Shown: positions 41,874-53,700 of the stretch, one piece after another
How positions within the stretch are numbered: the stretch's first letter is position 1
Layout of the letters: each line of letters starts with the position of its first letter
Origin: Haliclystus octoradiatus
Taxonomy: Eukaryota > Cnidaria > Staurozoa > Stauromedusae > Haliclystidae
Direction of reading: 5' to 3'
Assembly: GCA_916610825.1 (NCBI GenBank)
Contig: OU744454.1
Coordinates: 583,001 to 647,000 of the forward strand
Length of the DNA: 64,000 nt
Made by a program: the position numbers and the translations under genes
Notes under the pieces: model-generated
Seen by the model: only the letters and a program-made list of their open reading frames with translations
Told to the model about the DNA's origin: nothing
Databases searched by the model: none

Positions 41874-43580
41874 ATGAAGTCTGTTGCTGTTGTATTTGCG
41901 TGTTTGGTTGTGATCTGCAACGGACAGGCTCCATTGACGTAAGTACCATTTACGGATAATAGCCATGTTGTAAATATCACTGCACTAGCATCGATTGCAA
42001 ACAAAATTATTATTATTTTATTTATAAATTTGCAGGTATACAGATTTATGATCTGATATGATATGATTTATTTATTTGTCATAAAATGATAATGACAGCC
42101 TGTCATTGACAGGCAAATACAGGAATTACCACAACAGTAATTCCACTTACATACATTTGAAAAACATTACTTAGTAATTTTACACAAAATATGTTGATGT
42201 TAATATTGGTTTTTACTATTTTGAGCAGCGGGAAAACCAGTAGTACATCGACTCAAACTGGTAAATCTTATGGCAGTAGCGATTGCCAGACTGCTGTTAC
42301 CATGGTAAGCAGTTTCCTTCAAACCAGCAAAGTGGAATTAATCAAACACATCACAGCAGCAAATCAACAGATCTGCCAACTCCAAGGTACATTGATTGAC
42401 ATTGTTTCGTCATTTAATTAATTGGATTACCGGGAAATAAATAATGAGATTTAAAACCACAGAACACATCTCGTAAATCTAGGTGCTATTGTGTTAATCC
42501 ATATTTCACCACCTATAATGGTACAAACTCCATGCAAACAGTACAATGCTGACGGGGGGCAAATCGTTCCCTACTACGGGAAATTTATATGGTGCCTGAT
42601 TCTGCTTTCTTTGTAGGCTGGAAACGAGTTGATCGTTCGATGATCATGCATCATCACCACGCCGGATGCAAACATCAAATGATCGATGAAAAAGACGGAG
42701 GCTTGAAAGTTAATGTTCAAGTCACAGAGAAGTCGTGTGGTAAAACAGCTAGCCAAGTGTCAGAGTTTGCAATTCACATTAGAGGCAACTGGCAACAAAT
42801 CATGTTCACGCAAGTTTTTGAGGGAAATGCAAGTTGTTGGGCTATCTTTGGCAACCATCAGTAAGAATATATATGTAACCTGTGTTAAGCGACCGGCTAA
42901 TTTGACAGGGTCCTTCAAAAATTCTAATTGCTTGTTTTCTGTGCTTTGAATTGCAGTGCCATGTACCATGCGATTGCACACGAGTTATCTGGCGGTGGAC
43001 TCGAAGTCTTCAGTCGTTCTCATGGTGATGTAATTGTTAGCATGAAAAATATGAACTCATTAGGAGGTAAGTTTCTCGTGGAACAGAAGTTTAGAATGAA
43101 CTCATACTCAAGACTCGCGGGAATTTAAATTGCACCATCCGAAGGTTAAATACAAACAAATCATAAATACACAACAGAGTTCCACTAATAGGTATCGAAG
43201 GATTTCAAAGTCATTTTGAACTGGAAATAACTTGAAATTATCGTTGGATAATAATTTCATGAATTTACACAACTAAATCATGTCCGTGTATCTATTGTTA
43301 CAAGAATAGTCGCGTAAATCATATCATTACTTTGGATTATTACTACTAAAATTAGGTAATCTATTTTTTATCAATTTCAACAGATGACAACTTCGATGGG
43401 CGTGCAATCCGTTGTGACAATAAAGCTGATAACTTTTGGCATGAAACCAATGGCAATGACGAGAGACACGCCACAGTAATCATGCGCAGAAAGCAAGGAG
43501 CCAAAATGGCAGGATTATACACTGGGGTTTATTGTGGCACTCCAAAATATACATTTAAAGATATTTACGTTTTGATGTAA
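41874..43580 (+). CDS. Secreted protein of unknown family
   Basis: Five exons (41874-41938, 42229-42386, 42617-42860, 42957-43066, 43384-43580) join in frame to 257 residues. Residues 1-18 are a signal peptide (MKSVAVVFACLVVICNG). A Ser/Thr-rich linker and a helix-like stretch (TMVSSFLQTSKVELIKHITA) follow. The rest of the chain, about 180 residues, has ordered-looking composition, about six Cys (AGCKH, KSCGK, ASCWA, IRCDN, VYCGT among them), a His run (HHHHAGC) and an N-x-S sequon (NAS). No transmembrane segment or GPI signal is visible. I do not recognise the family; a lineage-restricted extracellular protein is likely. Confidence 0.8.
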
Positions 43581-44397
43581 CGCTACTTTAACATACGATT
43601 AACATGACAAATAACACATCTTTCAGTTTTTAATACGTTATTGTTGTCGTTTTTGAATTAATTAATTGAATTGTCAAAGAGTATAAGCATTCTGGGACTA
43701 AGATTTAATCGATCATTTGACTGCCGGTTATAGAGTCAAGGTGACTAAATGTGTCAGATGGTCCCTTCAACTGCCGGCAGTCAGTTCCATATCAAAATGG
43801 GCTCTTTTCGCTGAGAACGCGATTGCCAATCTCCCATCCGATCTACCCCCCCCCCCCCGTTTTTGTAGCAAATCTTTCAATGCCAGAAATGAAGCGACAG
43901 TGATCTTAAGAGGCACCCGTTTATCTCCGCACAAAATAGAAACATTGGCTACTATATATTGGATTATTATTACAGTATATTAAACACTATCCTAAAAGTG
44001 ATCTCAGTCTGCACGCAGGCTAATTAAACACTACTTTCGCTTGTATAGTCAGGTTTAAATATTAATAGATTGGCGCAATGATCATTAGGCTACAAATATA
44101 ATTCTACACTTCAATACATCTAAATGATAACTTGTTAGTCACATTCTTTGAGGCATCGCTTGCTATTTCGAACGCATAAGACAGTTTCACACTGCAGAAC
44201 GATGCGTAGCCTATCAGACTGCAAATGGGATAACACTTTGAATGAATATGTTTCGCTTTCTTTGTCAGATGAATTTGTAATGCGTTCCATAGACCTCTCA
44301 GCGATGCAGCTGCAAATAAGAGATTCGCATAATTAAGTGACATCTTCATATTAAACTAAGGGCGGTGAGCATAATTAAACTGAGATCAATGACTCAC
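43581..44397. other. Intergenic or intronic stretch without a gene
   Basis: Lies between the secreted-protein stop (+) and the last visible exon of the VWC-ZP gene (-). It holds a short inverted pair (tgactgccgg at 43719 and ccggcagtca near 43785) and a C-run at about 43846-43858. The pair may be a decayed repeat. No further ZP exon was found here. Confidence 0.4.
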
Positions 44398-45454
44398 CCA
44401 TCGTTGATTAAATCATAGCCATAGAAAGCATCCCTTCGATTGTTCTTTTTGAATAAAACAGTACACTTTTTTGTATCCATTTGCAAATTTGTATCTCTAA
44501 CGCCATATGATTTAACTCTGAAGAAAACTGTTGCGCCAGGAATAACGGTAAGTGCCTTTTTTGAAACAGACACGACCCTCATCTGAGAATCGAGTAGTTC
44601 TAGGCGTGTATCGATCCTGCCTCTACCAACAGCACGTTGAGTAAGCGAGGCAGGTGGTCTCATTTCGATGCGAATTGGTTCAGAGATATCACTGTTCTTT
44701 GGATACACACAAGCAGCTTCGAAGTCAACTAACGCACGACGAGTGATGACACTGTTGAAAACGAACCTCGATCTCACTCTGTTTTTGTAGACAACCGCGT
44801 TGGGTAGATCTAGAATCTCAGTGCCGCAATCATCGACGCGAGTATCTAACATAAACCTTCCCTTTTCTTCTGTAGCGACACATTTTCGGTCGTTAAATGA
44901 TAAATCGGAGGCAATATCACCACTGGCAAATTCTTTTTTAATTGAAACTGAAATTCGACCATTTGAACAATCCACAATTAGAGATTTGGTAAAGAGTGGA
45001 GAGAGATTAGTCTTTGGAAGATCACCTGTGGGACGGCAGCAAAGCAAGGAATATAGAAGAGAGAGAGAGAGATGTTTGAAATGCGACCTTCGGATGACTA
45101 ACCTGCGCAGACCGGACAGCATCTATCAGATAACAGCACAGCATCAAGGCATAGAACAGGCTGGCATTCGATTGATTGACACGAGAACATTCCATTTGAG
45201 CATTGACATAAATTACAAGGTTGCTTCTGGCTAACTACCGTCGACCCATCTGCAACGATTTCATTACGTTGTTCATCGTAACAGGAGATATTACCTATAT
45301 AAATATGGCTCGTATGAACTATGAACGATAAATATACCATAGCAGAACAAAATATGTTGGGCGGATGAAATAACATCAGATCGATTCACTTACATTTAGC
45401 TGTGGTACATATTGAAAATAAAAATAAAATGAAGCGAAGAGGAAAGGTATTCAT
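44398..45454 (-). CDS. Secreted VWC-ZP domain protein (3' part not found)
   Basis: Three exons (45394-45454, 45103-45294, 44398-45025) give 293 codons and stop at a donor in phase 2. Exon 1 encodes a signal peptide (MNTFPLRFILFLFSICTTA). Exon 2 encodes a VWC domain (CNLCQCSNGMFSC...DRCCPVCAG) of the kind found in BMP modulators and matrix proteins. Exon 3 begins a zona pellucida domain: VDCSNGRISVSIKKEF, DDCGTEI, FEAACVYP and the central part ending at LINDG, after which ZP domains normally continue GC and a Cys-rich ZP-C half. That half, the cleavage site and any membrane anchor were not found, so the gene probably continues leftward across a long intron. Confidence 0.85.
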
Positions 45455-46059
45455 GGTCATTGTTCATATGTAAGTCAACAGTTGAAAATAGCAACGAGTA
45501 GATTGACTGGTGAAAATGAAGAATTCCTTTGCTTGTATTTCGCTTGAACCTCTTAGCAGATTTAACGATGAACCACTTTAACAGACGATTTTAGAAACCG
45601 CATTAATCGCTACAAGGGCATAACGATGTTATCAACTTCATCGCTATAAATAAATAAAAGATACCTTTTGAACTATTCAAATTGTAGAGATACCTCTATT
45701 ATAATACCATAGCAACGACGATATAAATGGATTTATAGGAATAGCGAAAGTTAAATCAACGCTTTAATGATGATCTTCAGCCTACTGAGTAGAGGATGAA
45801 AAGATATATCGCTGACATCTGAATACCACAAAACGTCAGATAAAGCGACAGAGACCTGGGCCAGAGATAAGACATCAAGCTTGACAACAACAACAACAAC
45901 AATATATAGTTACCATAGGATTTTTTTATATCTAAAATTAATTAAAGTGAAAATGAATACGTAATTACATCTGGTCCATGATCATTATATAACATAATAT
46001 GAATAATTATCACCCTTCTTGTTTGTCTGTTTGCTACATTCAACGGAACAATCGTCACT
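45455..46059. other. Intergenic
   Basis: No gene seen. A short (caa)n run lies at about 45886-45901. It separates the VWC-ZP start from the Dickkopf stop; both genes are on the minus strand. Confidence 0.5.
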
Positions 46060-47378
46060 TTATTCATCGTTGCCAAATAGATCGTCCATGAGACCTTTTA
46101 AGCTGTCAAAGAATGAAGGTCTGTGTTGATGATGATGTTCAACAATGACGTCATCATCCAAATCGAATGGAGACTCACGTTTCATTGGTCGATGCTCACG
46201 ACGGTGATGCTTGCCGGCGACGGGGGATAATGGTGAACATTGTTTGCGAGATGAAAACATCATTCTCGATCTGAAATGGAAGATTAATTTATTATAAACA
46301 AACAGATTTGATCGCAACCAGCATTATATGAATGAGGATGGGATAATATAACAATGAGAGATGCAATTGCCAATCGGTCTGTGCTTGGTTGGCTGTATGG
46401 ATTTATCCGCTCTTCGTGAAACTAGCATTGACGAATCCTTTGATCCGGCGAAAAACAACACATAGCACAAATCATGATAGAATGCAGTCAGTCGTATAAA
46501 GTGATGGCTATATTACTTACTTTCTCAATTGACACTTCAGCCCATTTTCACATGGACAAGACGTGGGCAGATTACTTTTGCGACCAAAGATATCGAAGAT
46601 GGAGAACCCAAACAGTCCCATTTGACCGCATGATTCATTGAGACCAGGACGAGGTTTGCACATCGAAAATCCCATTTGAGAGGCACAGCAGTGGCCTGGA
46701 AGACAGTCATCGTTTGATTCACATTGATCACCATGGGAACCCCTGTGACTTTGACAAGTATTGTTATGGCATCTGAATCCCTTGCAGCATTGAGCATCTC
46801 GATCGCATGTAGCCTCGTCTCTATGGCATTGCGTACAGGTGTACTTCAAACCGTTACAGAATGATCCTCCGTGACAGTGTCCATCTTCTGTGCAATTGAC
46901 CTAAAATTAATTATAGTAAATTTGAAATCACAATTTATTTGTTATTCTCTGTAAGAAACGAATGTTTTTTAGTCTGCAGGTACACTGTACTATTAGTTGA
47001 TTCTACTGAGCATTTATACGATTATTCGAATTAGACGGACCTTATGATGACGTATATTCACCTGTAAATAGCCTTGATTACCATACTTACATTTTCGATA
47101 ACTTTCTCGTCGGCACCGTGTTTCTCGATTTGAGTGATAGACCCATTCGCATATTTCAATGTCTGAATAGATGATTTATCAATAACTTCTTTTCCATTTT
47201 GTTTATTTTTCTGATGGATTTCTGTTGTTTTTGTAGTTTTTTCCAGACCATTAGGTAATCGATCTACTATCGTTGTTTTGTGCGTGTATCCTCCACTTGA
47301 TTCATCGAATTCCTCGTAGACAACTTCACAGCGAACAACTGTAACCGCTGCAGCCACGAGTATTGCTAATCGCCACAT
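46060..47378 (-). CDS. Dickkopf-3-like secreted protein
   Basis: Dickkopf family, secreted modulators of Wnt signalling; DKK3 is the divergent member. Exons 47091-47378, 46521-46900 and 46060-46270 total 879 nt (292 residues). The start is set at MWRLAILVAAAVTVVRC, a good signal peptide; an in-frame ATG 66 bases upstream would put a longer tail before it. Residues about 20-96 are a charged N-terminal region. The first Cys-rich domain (NCTEDGHCHGG...YTCTQCHRDEATCDRDAQCC) and the second, colipase-like one (QCESNDDCLPGHCCAS...SCPCENGLKCQL) have the DKK3 spacing. The C-terminus is basic, then His- and Asp-rich (VIVEHHHQHRP, LMDDLFGNDE). No neighbour in the window is a Wnt pathway gene. Confidence 0.88.
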
Positions 47379-47748
47379 AATTCCAGGCAATTCGTTCACA
47401 AAAATTAACAAACGGAGATGAAAATTTCTAACGCGGATATGCAAAATAAATCAGTGCTTTTTATCCCGTTGAAAAATGTACCTGCTTCATCACGTGATTA
47501 GATCTATTCTCTCAAGATATTACCATGGCAATCACACGCGCATTGGCTTTTCGATAAATCAATTCAAAAGGTTCGACAGGTGAAAGCACGCTGGTTGCTC
47601 TTAAAAAAGGGACAATGTCCCCACTGAAAATGGGAGCTTTTATGCATAAACACGTACGACACATAATTATTATTTACCACTATGAATATCTATTCGAACA
47701 TATGATACAAAATTTGAGAAATATAAATAAATTACATTCGGTTAAGCA
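47379..47748. other. Intergenic between Dickkopf-like and FKBPL-like genes
   Basis: AT-rich; it should contain the Dickkopf promoter and the FKBPL-like 3' UTR. No element was identified. Confidence 0.5.
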
Positions 47749-50700
47749 TTATGTGCCCCCTTCCAAATACTTTTTCATCACATTAGCAACTTGTTTATCG
47801 TGAGATTTTACTTTAATTTCAAGACGTTTAAATTGTTCAAGAGCTGCCTTGTTGTCAGGCTCAGTTGCCAATATAATATTGAGATCAGTTTTTGCTTTTT
47901 GAAATTCATTTAAGTTAACATAAGCAACAGCCCTTCTGTAAAATGCTTTAATATTATTATTATCGATTTTTAGCGCTTTGCTTGCGTTTTCAGTTACATA
48001 GTTCCACAACCCAAGACGAAGTTGACACATGGCTAAATTCATATAGCATGATACCTTAGCAGACATTACCCTCGTTTTCATGTCCTCATTCTCATATGTT
48101 AAAATGGGTACCAGGCTCTTAATAGCTCTTGAATATCTTCTTATGCTCATTGGCATATCTTGTGCCTGTAATAGATTAACCGTTACTCAATTCAATGTGA
48201 TCGTACAATGGACACAACAACTGCAAAAAGTATGTTTGTCTATAGAGATGCTAGTTAGTTGTCAAAAAAGTAGAATTATTATTGAGAGGAACATTTTTTC
48301 TTGGCTGGAGCGAACAGCCTGTCTACCATGTCTATCACTATAACCTCGTTAGCCAACACTATCGTGAATAGTAGATGATGTTCATGTAATGGCTTCAAAT
48401 GTCTTCTTGAGAAGCATTTAAACGCCAACATAGGTATTGATTCTTTTAAGATTACATTAATTGGTACTACTGTGTATAATTTAATGTTTGTTACCGTATA
48501 TCATATATTTCAGTTTTATAATCAGTCTATGTGAACTTATAAATGATAATAATATGATAATAAATGATGACGATGATGATGATGGTGACTAATTTGAACA
48601 ACAGAATAATAATATACTTATAATAAATTATTCTACCTTGAAACATAGATTGCCTTGCGTTCTACTGTGGTTTGCATAATCAAGTCTTTCTTCGTTATTC
48701 TTTTGCCATGGTCGCTTAGCCTAAAATAGGAACAATTTACACTGTAGGTAATTTCAAAACTTGCACCTGAGTTGCATTTCAAAATTTTCTTCTGAATTTC
48801 GAGGTTTGACCTATTAAATCAGAAAATTATCAATTTCTTCTGAATTTGCCCTAGCCTTCCGGAATCCAAGATTCCAGGATCCCCACTTTTGCTGGAACCT
48901 GTTTGGGGAAATTGGGGTTCATGCTCATTTCATGAACTGTTTATGACAAATTCGGTAATTTCACGTTCATGAAATCATACAATTTTTCACAAGGGAGTAC
49001 ACCAAACATACCGAGTTTACATAAACTAAATATATATGTAGGCAGAATAGGTAATAATGGTATACACAATAGATGTGTTAATACTATGTTAATCAAATTT
49101 CCAATTGTATATATATCACACATGACTATTTCTGTTCTGTTACTTGCAGACAAGATTTAGGGCAAAAGACTCTTAAAGGTTAACATCGGCTGCTGACGAC
49201 CGAGAATCGGATGCCTCTTAGGTCTAGTCGATTCGATGATTGACAGTTAACTGTTCGACCAATCGAATTGATTGATTTTACGTTGACATTGAAATCTTGA
49301 CGTTCAAAGACGATATGGAATAAATGATGATAGTTGGAGGCACCTTTATTTGAATATTAAAATACTATTATTAGCAGTATTTTACTCCGTTAATTAAAGG
49401 CATCATCTACAGATCAGTCAACAAAAATTAAATCGCATGACAATTGATTCAGCTTGAAAATATATTTTCATCATTTCTCAAATTTCAGAAATATAAACAC
49501 TTACCGTTTGCCAGTCTACAAGTATGATTTCCATTTCGCAACTCAATTCAATACCGCTAATCCAGTCTTGTATTTCTTTCAGCTTTGTGTCATCAAAGAA
49601 AGTGATCTGTAATAATGTAATAATGTATATTACAAATGCATATTACTTATTAGGTCAGGCAGTGGGGATAGTTGACGAAAGAAGAGGGAATGATAAAAAG
49701 ATGCATTTCTTGCGTTGGCTAGATTAATTAATTATGACAATGAGCGACGGTAGGTAGCATCCTATATTTCAGTTTTACATGATTCACAAAGAAGTTTCTA
49801 GAAATCTGGGTGTGGATAATCATTAAATAACACAAAATATTATTCGTTGGTCAAAGTATTAAAATAAGGATTAGTTTATGATTTGCAAAATCAATCCTGT
49901 ATATATATTCCATCATGCTCCATAAAAAGATGCAAATAAAATTTACTTTTTAATCATCTACAATACACATTCAGCAACTATGCGCATGCGCATCTTAGTG
50001 AAATGTTCTTTATCACAATTGTTAGTATAACCTTATACATCTAAATATCTATTCTTAATTATTTAATTTTGTGTCAGTGCCGTGAAAAGAAGCATCACGC
50101 TAATACCGGCCTCTGGATAAACGTAAGAAACAAACAAAAATACACAATTAAATTGTAATTCTAGGTTAACAACTAGGTTACCTATACTTACTTTGGCCTT
50201 TCCATTCTTCTTTAACATTTCAATTGTACTATGGATTATTTGCCTTGCTTGTGTATCATATTCACCCAATTCAAATGATAGATCAACACGAGGGGTAGAA
50301 ACGCCATTCTCTGTTATCCAATTCACATTCACTACAAATTATGCAAAACAGACAAGTTACATAAATTAGTAAATCATCGTCATAATTTATTCCCCATAAA
50401 TTGTTTTTCATGAGACGTTTAGAGGTTTGGATCATCCGCAGATTCGTTAGCAATCTAACAACAAATGTTTGATCCCGTCAGTTTTTCAAATCTTTTGCAG
50501 TATAATTAAAATAAGGATTCTTAATTTTAATCTTTAGGTAAATAGGTCACATAATTATAATAATGAAGTAAGGTGTAATTTATTCCTTTTAAGTAAGTCT
50601 TTCAAATTAAAAGATTTTCAAAGACTTAAAAACTGAAAATGTCCAGTATAAATATCATTACAAATTCTTTCCGATTCGAATTTGTTAAAAACGTGTACTA

Positions 50701-53700
50701 TTATCAAATGACCGTAGTAGACACGTGGTCGGTTTGTCGCTAACTGTCTGTCGTGAAGAAGACCGTGAAAAGTACATCTATCAGTTGCTATGACAATCCT
50801 ACCCAAGAACAATGGAGCTGATTGTTAAGGAATGGTCAATCAATATCTACCAGACCTATACATTCAATAAAGAAATCCCATTGTTTAACTGAGTCTCCTT
50901 TGCCCGCCTTTACCTCCAAATGAGACAATGAAAAATGCCAAATAAATCCCAAAATTTGTACTGCACTAACGTCCAGTTGCATGGTGCAGGGCGGCAGGCG
51001 AGATATTAAGTTATCTGTAAGGGTCAGTGGTTCGAATCCTGCAACTGGCAAAGGGTGACTCATCCTTACTGATTCCGGATAGGTGAATTGAGTAGCATTC
51101 TTCGGAGTGCCCTTTTCCAACGCTTTCTCTGTGGTAAAAAGCGGAGGAAAGGGCAATGTTGTTTTGATTACCCATTCCTTTTCTAATTCAAAATTTTAAT
51201 CACCTCTTAGAGTTGACGAGAGTTGTTTGTCATGTGCATGTAATTTTTAATGTTTAAAAGATCGGATACATAAAAATGATGCCATTTCTATGTACCCGAT
51301 CTTCAACATTAAAGGTTACACACACAGAACATACAACTCTGTCAACTCTAAGAGGTGATTAAAATATACCATTATACAAACATAATAAAATATATTTCAA
51401 AGTGATCTGATCTGAGGACGAGGTATTTTAAAATAACTTCCATTTTCCAGTCATTCAGAAAAAAGAAAATTTGTAAAAAAAATCTCCATCAAAAAAACAC
51501 AATTAATATGTCGACCAGAAAATTAAATTGAATTATGAATTATGAGGCAGCCTTTCTGAATCCTGTTTATTCTGGAAATTAAATATAATTTAACTGTGCT
51601 TTGCATTTTCCGTACTATTCAAATGTTTCAATCTCTACATATGTCTATATATGCTCTGTGAGACAAAAAAGTAAATTTTAAAAATCCAAATAAATGATGA
51701 TGTTTTAGTAGTCTGTTGTTCTTGGATCATATGGCGTCATGCCAAGTCACTGTTGGCCTTTGTTTCCTATATGATTTTTCTACTATTTTTGCTTGCATTT
51801 AATTTGATTAGTAGCTATGGATTGCATCAATATATTTATTCAAAATTTATATGTAACTTGAAAAAAAAATGTTCGCCTCCCTTCGTCTATCTATCGTGGA
51901 GGTATGTATAATTGATTTCGGGTTAATAATTAAGGGTGATTGTAATTGAGTTAGGCCTGGATGGATTGATGAGCAGTAACTGCATGCCTCATTCTATTGT
52001 ATCTTTAATCGATAACCACTCTATAAGCCAGTTAACAAAGAGTTCATTTTATCATATATTACCTATACCTATTGTATGAACTATAGATGCAAAGTCTGCT
52101 GCTCTCTCAGTGATTTTAAAGCAAGATATTTGAGTTATTATAGGCATATACCCTCATATATATGGTATGGCGTGGAACTCTGAGTAGCGAGAACAGAATG
52201 TCTCATTTTATTTATTTATCTACCCTCATATATATATATATATACATTAATACACTTCCGCATAAAGAAAGCCAAAATTCATGTTATCATGATAACGTAC
52301 TCCAGAGCTGGATTTGCGATTGAAATTGGTTTTTCGGTTAAAAATTAAAGGCCATTAAATTGAGTCAGTGAATGACTCGGCGAATATTCAATAGAATTGA
52401 TGGTTGAGAAATGTCACACCGTATGAACGTAATATAGGCTACCAAGTTGAACAAATATCCTGAAATATGTCTGCAATTACATATTCCGCTATATAGGGCG
52501 CTCATTATTTTGTCTGATTGTCGGATAGCTCACGATATCGAAAGAATAAATACGGATACTGTCACTATCAAGCAGCTTAATGATCTCGCCAAACAAACAG
52601 TTATAATAACATAAATTAAAGCCATATTCTTGCCTCAAATATAGTAGTAGCATCGACGTTTCTTTCCAAAATTTAAAAACAAATTGTCTTCATGAGGGCA
52701 GTCAGAGGGCAAAAAGATTCCTTAATCATTTGTGAATCCCTACGTGGCATGTCGGGAAACGTCAATCAAATTCATTAAAGACGCATTTTATTGGTCACTT
52801 GAATGAAATGTACATACATCAATCAAACACTGCACATGGCGAAAGTTTCATAGAAGATGTTTTTTTCAAGTCGTGATTCAAATTTCCAAATTTGATAGAT
52901 TATTATTATTATCATGTTGTCGCAAAAAAATGTTGTTAATGATAATAATCATGCAGGTATTTCTTCAATGTAAACTCAGAATCTATAACAATTCTCTTTT
53001 CACAGCAGACTAATTGACCAACACTTTTTTGGGGCGATGAAGCGATGGAACCGTTTTTCAAAAACCAATTTTCAACTTGTACGACCTAGTTTATTAAACA
53101 AGGGTTCAGACTATGAGAACTAAAGTATTTCATATAGCTATGCATAACTTTAGCAATGCCAGTAGAAGATAGAGATGATCAATCATTATTTCACCATCCT
53201 GGGTAGCCCAAAAGTTATATATTTAAAATGTAAAAATCTGCATACCATATAACATTAGATGGGATCAAAGTTATAGATATCCGAACAGGTGACTCTATGT
53301 GGTCTAGCGTCTCATAGCATATAATACATACATTACAGTATATACCCAAGTATAACTCACTCAGGGATTGTTCAATCATGAGATATTTCCATATTTTCTA
53401 TGGAGGCGCAGCTACTAGAAGGGTGATGGAACCATGTAGCACAAGTCTCAATATATAATATCATCTATACTGTCAAAGGCTTTGTTATATCAATCTTATG
53501 TCACATCTCTCTCATTATTTATGTTATAACTCAACTTATATAATCGAGTAGGAAGGTGAAACTTCAAAGCAAGTCAGAATTGAGACCCAATAATTTCAAA
53601 AATTGAAGAGGATTATAGTTTAACACCTCATATTTTAACTGCAGAACAAAGAAAAAGTACAGCATTTTCCTTTGTTCTAAATTAATAGCGTGATATAAAA

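Noticed and set aside
43719-43935. Fourth family A SINE copy
   Set aside because: Only a short stretch (cgctgagaacg...) resembles the family tail; too weak to call.
50836-51156. 106-codon minus-strand ORF
   Set aside because: It runs antisense through the family B SINE and has no coding features.
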